NCBI GenBank assembly: GCA_009738435.1
Contig: CP046522.1
Span: 3,193,249-3,257,248 of the forward strand
DNA: 64,000 nucleotides
Source of the DNA: Clostridium bovifaecis
GTDB lineage: Bacteria > Bacillota > Clostridia > Clostridiales > Clostridiaceae
Direction of reading: 5' to 3'
Program-made: the position numbers and the translations under genes
The notes under the pieces: generated by a model
What the model was told of the DNA's origin: nothing
Databases searched by the model: none
The model's input: only the letters and a program-made list of their open reading frames with translations
Part shown: piece after piece, positions 7,977 through 19,900 of the stretch
Layout of the letters: each line of letters begins with the position of its first letter
How positions within the stretch are numbered: the stretch's first letter is position 1

Positions 7977-10408
7977 CTAATAACTTGTGTTCCATATCTC
8001 CTTTGAGTACTGAAAAATAGTGCTATCGCTGGAAAACATACCAGAACAAGCAATGTTTGCTGCACACATTTCTGTCCACTTGCATTTTTGCCTATAGAAA
8101 AAATCTATTTTCTCCTGTGCCTTTATATATGAATCAAAATCCTTAAACACAAAATATTCATCATTTCTCTCTAGTAAGTGATTATAGATATTTTTAAATT
8201 CCGAGCTCGGCATTCCAAAGTATCCATTAGTTATTTGATCTACTACAGTATGAATTCTTCTATCTTTATAATATAGCTCCTTCGACCAGTATCCTCCGTT
8301 TCTTTCATAATTCATAACTTCCTCTGCGCTTAAGCCAAAGGTTATAATATTTTCTTCTCCAACGGCTTCTTTAATCTCTATATTGGCCCCATCTAAGGTT
8401 GCTATAGTGATAGCTCCATTCATCATAAATTTCATATTTCCTGTTCCTGAGGCTTCTTTTGATGCAGTAGATATTTGTTCACTTACATCGGCACAAGGTA
8501 TTATTCTTTCTGCCAAAGAAACCCTATAGTTTTCAAGAAATATAACTTTTATTTTATCCCTTATATTTTTATCATTGTTAATCTTCTCTCCAATGGTATT
8601 TATTAACTTAATAACTTCTTTAGCTAAATAATAGCTTGGAGATGCCTTAGCTGCAAAAAGAAGGTTCTTGGCACTATATCTAGGTTGGGATTTTCTCTTA
8701 AATTATTATATAGATAAGCTATATGGAGTAAGTTTAATAATTGCCTTTTATATGCGTGAAGTCTTTTCGCTTGGACGTCAAAGATAGAGTCTGGATTAAT
8801 ATCTATTCCGTATTTGCTTTTTAATTCTGACGCAAACTTAATCTTGTTATTTCTCTTTATATTATATATTCCTTCTTGAAAGCTATTGTCCTTAGAATAT
8901 ATAGCTAAATCCTCAAGCCTTGCAGGGTCTTTAATCCAATTTCCTCCTATGTTCTCAGTTATAAAATCTGATAATTTTGGGTTAGCCTGAAGTAGCCATC
9001 TTCTGTGGGTTATACCGTTAGTCTTATTATTGAACTTTTCTGGATAAAGTTCATAGAAATTTGAAAGTTCCCTCTTTTTTAATATTTCAGTATGAAGCTT
9101 TGCAACTCCATTTACTGAGTGACCACCAATTATGGCTAAATTAGCCATCCTAATTTGCCCTGAATTTACTATTGCCATAGCGTCTATCCTATTCCAGTCC
9201 TGTAAGCACTTTACTTTAATCTCCTCAATAAATCTTCTATTTATTTCTTCTACGATCATATAGATTCTTGGAAGTAAATCCTTAAAGATACTTATAGGCC
9301 ACTTTTCAAGCGCTTCTGCCATTATAGTATGGTTTGTATAGGATATAGTCCTTTTAGTTACTTCCCAAGCTTCTTCCCATCCTAATCCTTCTTCGTCCAT
9401 AAGTATTCTCATAAGCTCTGGCACTGCCAAAGAAGGGTGAGTATCATTGATATGAATTGCTATATATCTATCTAGCACATTTACAGGCTTATTTCTTTTT
9501 TTATAGTTTCTTATTATACTTTGTATTCCCGCGCTTACAAAAAAGTATTGCTGCTTTAGCCTTAGTATCTTTCCTTCAATTTGAGAATCATCTGGGTAAA
9601 GTACTTGAGATATGGACTCTACAGATGATTTATATTCTACAGCCTTCGAATAGTTTCCATATTTAAATGAAGAAAAGTCCAAATCTTTATCTTTTTCAAA
9701 GGTTTCAGCACTCCAGAGCCTTAGGGTGTTTACTGTTTCATTATCATATCCTATTATAGGCGTGTCATATGGTACCGCCTTTACAACCTGATAGTTTTCA
9801 TGGAAAAAGCTTAACCTCCCATTTAGCATAGTCGGTGTAACCTTCCCGCCAAACTTAACAATTACCGCTTTATCCTCTTTTCTAGTCTCCCATACATTTC
9901 CTTCCTTCAACCAGTTATCTGGAATTTCAACTTGATATCCATTAACTATCTTTTGTTCAAAGAGCCCATATTTATATCTTATTCCGCATCCGTGTCCAGG
10001 TATTTGGAGTGAAGCCATTGAATCTAAAAAACAAGCTGCAAGCCTTCCGAGCCCTCCATTGCCAAGTCCTGCATCCATTTCAGCTTCTTCCAGCTCACTT
10101 AAATTAATTCCTAATTCATTTAAGGCTTCTTCACTTTCCCTTTGAATTCCCAAATTTAGCAAATTGCTTCTGAGAAGCCTTCCTATTAAAAATTCCATAG
10201 AAAAATAATAGACTTGCTTTTTCTCATTTCTTATATACTTTTTATTTGTCCTCATCCAATTTTCAGCACAATACTCTTTAATTAAACTTCCAAAGGCTAA
10301 ATACTTATGCAGTATTGAAGCTTCTTCTACCTCTTCCGAAAACATAGCTATAAGCTTTTTTGAAAAGTCTCTTTTTATAGCTTCTTTACTTAATTTCATG
10401 TGTTTCAC
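7977..10408 (-). pseudogene. glgP: Glycogen/starch phosphorylase, single-base frameshift
   Basis: The gene would encode about 810 residues, the normal length for alpha-glucan phosphorylase, which releases glucose-1-phosphate from glycogen using PLP. The N-terminal 586 residues contain GLGNGGLGRLAACFLDS and NDTHPSLAVPELMRI. The C-terminal piece carries EASGTGNMKFMMNG, whose lysine binds PLP. The frame breaks at about 8660, where ACC TTC TTT TTG reads on to a stop at 8624; adding one T to this T5 run restores RTFFFAAKASPSYYLAKEV and joins both parts. It starts 9 bp after glgA, so the two form an operon. Either a real inactivating deletion, which would lose the PLP lysine, or a homopolymer read error. 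Confidence 0.88.
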
Positions 10409-10417
10409 TCCTATATA

Positions 10418-11854
10418 TTACTTACATAATAGCTTATTATATACCTCTATATATTGTTCCGCTGATTTATCCCAGCTGTAATCCTCACTCATAGCCTTTT
10501 TAACTAACTTACTCCACAATTCCTTATTTCTAAAGAACTCTAAAGCCCTTCTTATGGTATAAATCATGTCTTGAGAACTGTATGCTTTAAAACTAAAGCC
10601 ATTTCCCTCTCCTGTAAATTCATTAAAAGAATGTATGGTATCATTTAGTCCTCCAGTTTCACGGACAATAGGAATACTTCCGTACCTTAGTGCTATAAGT
10701 TGCCCTATACCACACGGTTCAAATTTTGATGGCATTAGAAACATATCTGAACCTGCATATATCTTTTGTGCAAGAGAATTATCAAAGTAAATATTTGCCG
10801 AAACCTTCTGTGGATACTTCCAAGCATAAAATTTAAACATATCCTCGTATCTTTGAGTACCAGTCCCAAGAACTACAAGTTGAATATCCTCATTAAGCAG
10901 TTCTTCTATAATCTCACGTATTAAATCTACGCCCTTTTGTTCCTCTAACCTTGTAACCATAGCTATTATTGGTATACTTTTATCTTGAGGAAGCTTCAAT
11001 AATCCTTGAAGTTCCACTTTATTTTTTTCTTTACCATATATATTATTCTCATCATAGTTTTCAAATATATTCTCATCTGTACTAGGATTATTTAGATCTA
11101 TATCAACTCCATTTACTATTCCATACAGATCACACCCTCTGCTTCTTAAAAGTCCATTAAGGCCTTCCCCATAATATTCAGTTTTTATTTCCTCTGCATA
11201 CGTAGGACTTACCGTGGTTACTGCGTCTGCGAAAATTATGCCTCCTTTCATGAAAGATATAGCATTATAGTATTTAAGTTTATCTTCTGAAAAATACTCC
11301 ATACCTAGGTTTAATAACTCCCCAAGCACTTCTTTTGCAAAAAGTCCCTGATATTTCAAGTTGTGTATTGTATATACAGTTTTTATGTTGCTGTATCTTG
11401 AATCATTCTCATAATGTTCCTTTAATAAAGGTATGCTAATAGCTGTGTGCCAATCGTTGCAATGTAGTATATCTGGTACAAATCCATCTAAGTATTTTAT
11501 AGCCTCTAGGACAGCTTTTGAGAAAAAAGAAAACCTCTCTCCATCGTCAAAATCCCCATAAGCATTGCCTCTTTTAAAATAGTATTCATTATCTATGAAA
11601 TAATAAGGAATCCCATCGTATTCTAAGTGCAAAAGCCCACAGTATTGACTTCTCCACCCCACCTGTACCTTATACTCTGCTATCTTTTCCATTCTATCAG
11701 AATGTTTTTTTATTATCTTAGTATATTTTGGTATAATAACTCTTATATCAATACCTAACTTCCTTAATGCTTTCGGAAGTGCATAAGCTACATCCCCAAG
11801 TCCACCTGTCTTTATAAATGGGTAAGCCTCAGAGGCTGTAAATAAAATCTTCAT
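10418..11854 (-). CDS. glgA: Glycogen synthase (ADP-glucose type)
   Basis: A 478-residue GT5 glycosyltransferase that extends alpha-1,4-glucan from ADP-glucose. Visible: the N-terminal donor-binding motif KTGGLGDVAYALPKAL, HCNDWHTAISIPLLKEH near residue 130, TVSPTYAEEI, and the C-terminal EPCGIGQLIALRYGSIPI with the acceptor/ADP-binding glutamate. Start set at ATG 11854 (MKILFTASEAYPF), the family's normal beginning, with agggagg upstream; an ATG 22 codons earlier only adds unrelated residues. The upstream glgC/glgD/glgB genes that often accompany it are not here. It heads a two-gene unit with glgP. Confidence 0.93.
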   Translation of the reverse strand: MKILFTASEAYPFIKTGGLGDVAYALPKALRKLGIDIRVIIPKYTKIIKKHSDRMEKIAEYKVQVGWRSQYCGLLHLEYDGIPYYFIDNEYYFKRGNAYGDFDDGERFSFFSKAVLEAIKYLDGFVPDILHCNDWHTAISIPLLKEHYENDSRYSNIKTVYTIHNLKYQGLFAKEVLGELLNLGMEYFSEDKLKYYNAISFMKGGIIFADAVTTVSPTYAEEIKTEYYGEGLNGLLRSRGCDLYGIVNGVDIDLNNPSTDENIFENYDENNIYGKEKNKVELQGLLKLPQDKSIPIIAMVTRLEEQKGVDLIREIIEELLNEDIQLVVLGTGTQRYEDMFKFYAWKYPQKVSANIYFDNSLAQKIYAGSDMFLMPSKFEPCGIGQLIALRYGSIPIVRETGGLNDTIHSFNEFTGEGNGFSFKAYSSQDMIYTIRRALEFFRNKELWSKLVKKAMSEDYSWDKSAEQYIEVYNKLLCK

Positions 11855-11974
11855 AGTTTCATCCCTTCCTCCCTTTAGTATCTTATATAATATTCTACAA
11901 ATAACATTTTTCCCCTCCAAATTATATGGTATTTATTATCATTTTAGAACAAAAAATAACCTCTTTACAGCTAT

Positions 11975-12006
11975 AAAAAAAGCAATACAAATAAATTGTA
12001 TTGCTT
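11975..12006 (-). terminator. Terminator of yhaM
   Basis: AAGCAATACA (11980-11989) pairs with TGTATTGCTT (11997-12006) and is followed on the minus strand by seven Ts. It overlaps the yhaM stop codon. Confidence 0.8.
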
Positions 12007-12967
12007 AAATTTGAATATTAGGTTTATACACTTTTCTCTTATCTAATGACCATACTGGGTCTGATAACCATCCCTTCTTTGTTTCATTGGAGGCTTTATG
12101 CATATCATAAAGGCTAGCATCCATTATATCAAGATAATGAAGCATCTGTGCCTCAGGAAACATTGGCTTTTTAGGACTTCCAAACTCTGCTTCATAATGA
12201 TGGGATAATACCATATGCTGTAGGAGCATCGTTATCTCTTTATCAGCACCTATGCTTAGAGCTGCAACTTCAATATTTTTAACTCCTTGAATTATATGAC
12301 CTAAAAGTTGACCTTCTACAGTATAGTCACTAACTATTCCGAGTTCACTTGAATCCATCTCTTCCATCTTTGCAAGGTCATGAAGTATTATCCCACCATA
12401 AAGTAAATCAACATTTATAAAGGAGTATACTTCACAAAGCTTTTCTCCTGCTTTAAGCATGGTGAGAGTATGATATAAAAGTCCTGACCTTACAGCATGA
12501 TGATTTTTCTTAGCTGCTGGAAAGTGCATTATTTTATCTCTATTATTATCAATAATAGTTTGAACAATGCCTTTTATATCCTTATTATTTATCCTGTCAA
12601 TGTATCCAAGTATCTCATTAAACATATATTCTGGCGAATAGGGGGCTGATGGGACAAAGTTAGATATGTCTACTTTATCTTGCTCATTTGTAACCCTAAT
12701 TTTGTCTATTTTAAATTGCATGTTATTTAGCCATTGAGTAACACTGCCTTTCACCTTTATAAGTATGTTCGGTTTATAAATTTCCTCATCACCTTCACTA
12801 TAATTCCAATACTTTGCGTTTATTTCTCCAGTCTTATCGGCTATAGTAAAATCTAGATACTTCTTGCTGTTGCTAGCTGTTCTACATTCTGCACTCTTAA
12901 TTACAAAAAAGCCATCTATCTTATCATTCACCTGAAAATCCTGTATCGTTTTAACTGCTATCTCCAC
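12005..12967 (-). CDS. yhaM: 3'-5' exoribonuclease YhaM family
   Basis: A 320-residue protein with an N-terminal OB-fold (about residues 10-95, including DFTIADKTGEINAKYW) and a C-terminal HD domain. The HD domain begins at HHAVRSGLLYHTLTML and contains GGIILHDLAK and LSHHYEAEFGSPKKP. This layout and length are those of YhaM, which degrades RNA and single-stranded DNA from the 3' end. GTG start at 12967 after aaagggg. It lies 65 bp downstream of addA on the same strand, so read-through from the recombination operon is possible. Confidence 0.9.
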   Translation of the reverse strand: MEIAVKTIQDFQVNDKIDGFFVIKSAECRTASNSKKYLDFTIADKTGEINAKYWNYSEGDEEIYKPNILIKVKGSVTQWLNNMQFKIDKIRVTNEQDKVDISNFVPSAPYSPEYMFNEILGYIDRINNKDIKGIVQTIIDNNRDKIMHFPAAKKNHHAVRSGLLYHTLTMLKAGEKLCEVYSFINVDLLYGGIILHDLAKMEEMDSSELGIVSDYTVEGQLLGHIIQGVKNIEVAALSIGADKEITMLLQHMVLSHHYEAEFGSPKKPMFPEAQMLHYLDIMDASLYDMHKASNETKKGWLSDPVWSLDKRKVYKPNIQI

Positions 12968-13032
12968 ACTAAAACCCCTTTCTTTTGACTATGCTTAAAA
13001 TTATAGCTCATCAGCACTTTCTTAAAGCGCAG

Positions 13033-16000
13033 CTACCTTATCTCTACTTCCTTATCTCCATGAAATAAATATAGATATTTTCCCTTAACTTTCTTATTCA
13101 TAATCTCCTCAATAGCTCTTGCATAAAGTTCAATTTGGACCTTATATTTTTCTATTATAGCCTTTTCTTCTCCTCTTTTGAAGTAATCACTTTTGTAATC
13201 TATAAGAATAACTTCTCCATCTTCTTCAAAATAACAATCTATAATTCCTTGAAGCATTATACGCTCATCTTCATAACTATCTTTAGGGAGATTCTTATCA
13301 AATTCTGTGCTCTTTATTTCCATATGGAAAGGAATCTCTCTGTATGCTTTTTCTGCCTTAGCCATTCTCTTTCCTATATTAGAATTAAAGAAATTTAGTA
13401 TTTTCCAAGAATCCACGCTTTCTGCTTGATCCCTAGTTATCAATTCTTTTTTAACCAGCTCTTTCATTTGCCTCTCTATTTCTTCTTTGCTTAATTCCTT
13501 TTTGTAGTTTATCTTTTGCATTACGGCGTGGATCGCTGTTCCCTTCTCAGCACCTGTAAGTTTTCTATTCTTTTCCATAAAAGTCGGCTTCTTTACTAGA
13601 TTTGGAGTATATATTATGAGAATAATCATCATACATATCTCTATTTTGCATTCTCTTAAGCTCTGTAACTGTAAGTAAAGTTGGAAGTTTCGAAGCTTCT
13701 ATATATGGATACTCCCAGTTTAATCTTTTATTGATTTCATCATAGTATATGCTGTTTAATTTTATATCTTCAATATCTTTCATATCTTCTAAAACAATAC
13801 CCTTAATATCTTCTTTTTTCTCTTCGACTATATTACTTGTGCTATGAAACTCTATCTTCCACCTTGAAGCATCTTCTATTAATGTAATTCTTTCATACTC
13901 TTCTATATTTGCAGTACTGCGCAGAGTTTCTCCATCCTTGTGTCTCATTACCACAGGACAAATCCAATCTAAGTAATTTTTAGCCTTAAGCATTTCATAT
14001 TCTGAAAGTTTTTCATCTTCTTCATAAACTCCATGGCTCCACTTTTTACAGTGCTTTTCTAAATCGCTTACTGACCCTGTCATTATAAGCTTTTCTTTTG
14101 CTCTAGTTAAAGCAACATATAAAATTCTCATTTCCTCTGAAAGGGTTTCTACTTTTATTTTCTTTTTCAAAGCCTCTTTTATAACAGTTGAATAGGATAA
14201 TCTCTTTTCAAGATTTATATAATCTGGGCCAAAGCCCAATTCGCTGTGGAATAGAATCTTTTTATTTAAATCTTGCATATTAAAATTCTTTCCTAAAGCA
14301 CTTAAAAATACTACAGGGAATTCTAGCCCTTTACTCTTATGAATACTCATTATTCTAACTACATTATCATTTTCTCCTAAAGTTTTAGCACTTCCCATGT
14401 CTCCGCTGCTTACTTTTAATTTATTTATGAAGTTAATAAAGTTGAATAATCCCTTGTAACTGGTCATCTCATATTGCCTTGCTCTTTGGAATAGCACTCT
14501 AAGGTTCGCCTGTCTTTGCACCCCTCCAGCGAGAGCTCCTACATAACCATAGTATCCTGTGTTAGTATATAAATACCATATAAATTCATCTATAGGCATG
14601 TGGATAGACTTATCTCTCCACTCTCTTAGCCTATGTAAAAATTTGCTGCACTTTTCTTTGAGTCCATTCCAAGGTTCATCTCTCTGTTCACTATTTGCAA
14701 TGCTTAATATACCATCATAGAAATCTCCAGTTTTTATTTCCATTCTAATGTCTATAAGCTCTTCTGGGACGAAGGATGCAACAGGTGAACGGAGTACTGC
14801 AATAAGCGGAATGTCCTGCCTTGGATTATCTATTATTTGCAACAGAGAAAGAACAGTTTTTATCTCCAAACTTTCAAAGTAACCGCTTCCTACATCTGCA
14901 TAAGCCGGTACCAGATTTTCTTTAAGCTCATCCATAAATACAGGTGCCCAACTTGAAGTACTTCTTAGTAATATAACTATATCTTTGTACTCTATATTTC
15001 TATAAGATCTCAGATCTCTATCATAAACCTTAAAAGGCTCGCTATTTTTCGGATTTACGAGCTCATTTATTCTTTTAGCTACTAGCCTTGCTTCTATTTG
15101 TATGTTGCTTAATATCTCTTCCTTTTCCTCTTCTAGAATCTCTTCGTTTAGGTCTTCCTTATTCTTTTCAATTAGATTAATTTCTATTGGCCCTGCACTT
15201 AGAGACCTATCTCCTTCATACTCTTCATAATCTGCTCCAAGGTTTAAAGCCTCACTCTCATCATATTCTAGTTCACCTACGTTTTCTGACATTATCTGCT
15301 TAAAAATAAAGTTAGTACCATCTAGTATTTCTCTTCTACTTCTAAAGTTTTTAAAGAGAGTGATTTTTCTTTCCTTCACTCCTTCTTCCAGTGAATAACT
15401 GTTATACTTTTGGAGAAATAATTCAGGTTTTGCCTGTCTAAATCTATATATACTCTGCTTTACATCCCCCACCATAAATACATTTATGTTTTTTCCCGTA
15501 ACCTCATCTTTTCTAGCTATAGAATTGATAATAGCCTCTTGAACATCATTGCTATCTTGATATTCATCTACAAGTATTTCCACATACCTTCCCCTTAATC
15601 TTGAAGATACTTCTGGATGGCTCAAAATCTCAAGACAAAAGTGCTCAAAATCATTAAAATCAATAATTCCTCTATCTCTTTTCGCTTTAGCATACCTATC
15701 CATAAACTCTAATACAATGTTTGAAAGTGCTTTCATTACAGGATAAAGTGCTCTTAAATCTAGAGCTGTTTCTTTACTTGAATATGATGTAACCTTCTTT
15801 TTTATGTCATCCTGTATTTGTTTTTTTACTATATCTCTTATCTTCTTAACCTTCTCTTGAGTGTCCTTATCTTTGCAGTTTTTGCAAGTTTTTAATTTAT
15901 TGAATTTTACCCCTTCAAGTGAATCATAGAGAGAATGCCAAGATATATCAGCGCTTACTATTAACTCCTTAATCATGGTTAACTCATTTTGAAAGTTCTC

Positions 16001-16753
16001 TAAATATGGATCTAATCCCTCTGTCTCGCTTATTAAATTAATGGCATTTTCCATCATCTTTTTAAGTCCAACAGCTTCAATCTTTACATCTTCCATTAAA
16101 ACCTTTGCCCATTTAGATGTTCCAAAGTCATAGTTCTCATCTACATTGAAGTCTTCTGCCATCTCAGCTAGTGCCGCTCTAGGATTGGGAGAGCTCATAA
16201 CAAAGCTATATAGACTTAATACTATATTTTGAAGAGCTAAATCATCCTTGTTGCTACTATAGAACTCCACTAAACTCAAAAACTCTGAACTACATCTTTC
16301 AGGCTCATAGAGCTCCTCAAACATCTCCTCTATAATTTCACCTTTAAGGAGTATGTTCTCAGTTTCATCTCCAATTCTAAAATTAGGATCTAAATCAATA
16401 TAATGAAAATTATTTCTTATAACCTCTAAGCAAAAGGAGTGAATTGTAGTTATACTAGCCTTGTTGAGCAATGTTAACTGCCTTTGAAGCTGTCTTGACT
16501 TTGGATGCTTTGTTAGTTCACCACTTATAGCCCTTGCTATCCTCTCTTTCATTTCTGACGCTGCTGCATTAGTAAATGTTACAACAAGCAATCTATCTAT
16601 ATCCATAGGATTTTTAAAATCTGTTATCATATTTATTATTCTTTCAACTAAGACCGCAGTCTTCCCTGAACCAGCAGCTGCTGCAACCAACAAATTACAT
16701 CCATGGGTACCAATAGCAGCTCGCTGCTCTTTAGTCCATTTTGTTTCTCCCAA
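13033..16753 (-). pseudogene. addA: ATP-dependent nuclease subunit A (AddA), frameshifted before the nuclease domain
   Basis: The whole gene would give about 1,240 residues, the usual AddA length. The helicase part holds Walker A in AAAAGSGKTAVLVERI, the DEYQDSN box, QSIYRFRQAKPELF, and RIMSIHKSKGLEFPVVF. The C-terminal RecB-type nuclease has VILIDYKSDYF. The reading frame breaks at about 13600-13613 in an AT-rich dinucleotide stretch: the first frame ends at 13565, and the downstream frame continues NLVKKPTFMEKNRKLTG and on to the nuclease. Loss or gain at the AT repeat (minus 2 or plus 1) explains it. Start probably TTG 16753 (MGETKWTKEQ), nine bases after ggggagg. If real, the subunit keeps helicase but loses its nuclease. 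Confidence 0.88.
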
Positions 16754-16776
16754 ACCATTCAACCTCCCCGTTTTAT

Positions 16777-16805
16777 TAGTCTCTAATCTCTAGTCACTAG
16801 TCGCC
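16777..16805. repeat. Single-arm heptad repeat fragment
   Basis: TAGTCTCTAATCTCTAGTCA and the next bases repeat a 7-base unit (reverse complement GATTAGN). It is the same unit as the hairpins inside and around the rRNA operon, here without the opposing arm. Confidence 0.55.
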
Positions 16806-16811
16806 GTCTGC

Positions 16812-16915
16812 AAGTGGAGAAGTTGAGCAGTGGATGAGTGGAGATAACCCAATTGGTATTTTCTTTTCTCCACTTTCTCCGCTCAGCACTTTAACGCCTC
16901 CACTTCTCCACTCCA
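16812..16915. repeat. GTGGAGA-type hairpin repeat between addB and addA
   Basis: Left arm 16813-16844 has AGTGGAGAAGTTGAGCAGTG and GAGTGGAGA. The right arm 16865-16914 has TCTCCACTTTCTCCGCTCAG and CCTCCACTTCTCCACTCC. Together they can fold into an imperfect long stem. Similar elements occur at about 20450, 35206 and 61557. Confidence 0.6.
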
Positions 16916-16929
16916 TTTAAACTAACCTA

Positions 16930-19900
16930 CTAACTTTTAACATCTAACTTTTTTTGGTTTTCTTTTTCTAGTCTGTTCCATATTTCTTCATCGCTTTCAT
17001 CCTTAATGATTCTGTGTCCATTGCCTTCAAAGCTATTATCAAATTGACATACAGCAGAATATATACAATAGCTGCAGGTATCTGCATCCTTACTTTTAAT
17101 AGGACTTATCCTTATTTCTCCCTTAAGCATGGATTCGCAGACTTCTACTAACTTTTTCTTAACATGTTCTCTAAGCATTTTAAATTGTTCTTCTGTACCT
17201 ACAGAAGACTTTCCAAGGTTCCCATCCTTATTTATTCTTGCTGGAATTATTAAGGAAGATCCATCTATCCCTCTATCCATTTCCTTTACAACCTTAGGAT
17301 CTGCAAGGAGAAGTCCTTTCATTTTTAATGCTTTCATTATCTCTTTCTCTATCTCTTCATCAGAAAGACTTCTACTTCCCCTTATTATAGGATCATCAAT
17401 CCTTAGATATAATACTCCACCTGGGAGCACTGGATCTTTTTCTCTTATTTCTTCGTTTGTTAATATAGCATCTAAGTAGGTTAAAAGCTGAAGCTGTAAC
17501 CCGTGGTAAACATCTGATAAACTAAAATCCTTATTCCCTGATTTATAATCTATTATTCTAAAGTAATCCTTTTCCTCTAAATACAATTTATCAACTCTAT
17601 CTATTCTTCCAATAAGTCTTACCTTTTCTCCATTTGAAAGTTCTATCTCTATTGGTGGATAACTTTCTCCACTTCCAAAGCCAACCTCATGTCCTATTGG
17701 TTGGAATCCACTTCTTTTTAAATGTTCTACAATTATCAATATAGTTTTTATAAGTACTCTCTTTAATCTTTCGGTAAAATACCTATATCTCGGAGAACTG
17801 CTAAAAATCCCTCCAGAAACCTCCTCAGCCTTTTTATCTACTATCTTCGATACTGTACTTTTACACCAAGCCTCATCTATTTCATACCACCTTAGGAATT
17901 TTTTATCCACAGTTTCGGAAAATTCATCAATAACATTGTGCATAAATGTACCTAAATCTGGGGGAGTGAGTGCGAAAATCTTTCTTTCCTTTGCCTTTAA
18001 CCCATATTGAACATAATAAGCAAAAGGGCATGACACGTATCTTTCGATTCTTGAAATACTTAAATAAAGCCTATCCCCATATATTTTTCTTGCCTTCTCC
18101 TCACTTATATCCTCTACTGCATTTGTAAAAGCCACAGCAGAGAATACAGTCTTTAGCTTATCTTTATATCCGTTTTTTTCATCGCTATACCAGTCATATA
18201 CATCACTCCAAAATGGACTTACTTTTATATTGCCTTGATCTTTCCTTAAGACAGATATCAATTTATTAAAGGTTGGAATTTTTCTAGATACTAGCTCTAG
18301 GCTCTCTTCTTCATTTTCTACTTCTAGAGTATCACTTTCTATCTGGATCTTAGGGAAAAGCGACTTTAATCTCGATACTATAATAGAAGGTCTTACGGCC
18401 TTTCCCTCAAAATCAGCTATAGAGTAACAAACTCTCAAAAACTTGCCTGTTGTAGTAAGAGTTCTATATATTAAATACTGTTCTTCAAAGGCCTTTGACT
18501 TCGTATCTTCAGCAATTTCTATCCCTATTTTTTTAAGTTTATCCCTATCTGCATCAGAAAGTATTCCTTCGTCTTTTTCCACTGCTGGAAAAATACCGTC
18601 ATTTACTCCTACTATATAAAGAAGCTTAATCTCGTGAGTTCTAACTCTCTCTACATCTGAAACTAATACTTGATCTAAGGAAGGTGGTATAAGTCCCATT
18701 TTATGTTCCCCAAAGCCTAAGGATAAAATCTTTACAAACTCTTTTAATTCTATCTTATCTTCTCCGAAAACCTCTACCACCTGATCTAATAGCTCAATTA
18801 CCATATTCCAGATTTGGCTATATTCCCTTGCTAATTCTTGTTTTCCTTCTCCTTTGAATTTATTCACCCAAGTTTCTATGGTTTCATTAGCGCCAATCTG
18901 GCATAAAAACTCATATAAAGCTTCACATATTTCCTCTGTGCTTTTTTTCCCCTTTAATCTTGAATAGAAGTTTGCTAGAGGAGTTATAACCTGAATTCGT
19001 ATCTCATTAATCTTATCCAAAAGCTCTTCACTACCGTAGTCCCATATCGATAGCCACTTATTTTTTCCTCTTATACCGTATGCCATAACATAGTTTTCTA
19101 AAATATCTATGTCCTCTTTAGGTACATTTATGAGTCCAGTTTTTAAGTACCTAAATACAGCCTCATAAGACCAGTTTTTATTGAATATGTCTATAGCTGA
19201 AGTTATAAGTACAATAAGTGGATTATCATCTATCTCTCTTTTCTTATCTATAAAATGAGGAATTTCATATTCATTAAATACAGTCTTTACTATCTTTTCA
19301 TAAGCTCCTAAATCCCTACTTATAACAGCAATATCCCTAAACCTTATACCTTTATCTCTAGCAGCTTCTACAATTTCTCTCGCTATCTTTTCAATCTCCG
19401 AGTATGGATTTAAGGCTCTAATGATTTTTAAATCCTCTGTCTTATGTGTATATTGCTTATACGGATATCTAAAATAATTTGCCTCTACATATCTTATTTC
19501 TTCATTACTCTTAAATCTATCGTAATTACTATTTTTTAATATAATAGGACTTTCAATAGGAATATTATTTTCTTCTGCCAGCTTTGCAAGCTTATCCCTT
19601 GTAGTTTTAATTGGTGCGAATACATCTGTACTATCTATCTCCACACCATAGTCCATACATAAAGTTATATTGACCCTTTTTGCTTTTTTTAAAAGCTTTT
19701 CAATGATATTATACTGTTGAGGGGTAAAGGAGCTGAATTCATCAAGCCATATTTCACCCTTGTCAAACTGAGTTGATTCCTCTAATTTTTCATAGAGTAA
19801 GCTTAACTCATCTTCATTATCTAAATAGTTCTTATTGTTATGAATAGTTTCTTCAAATTCCTCGAAGATTTTACTTATATCTAAAATCTTTTCTCTTAAA

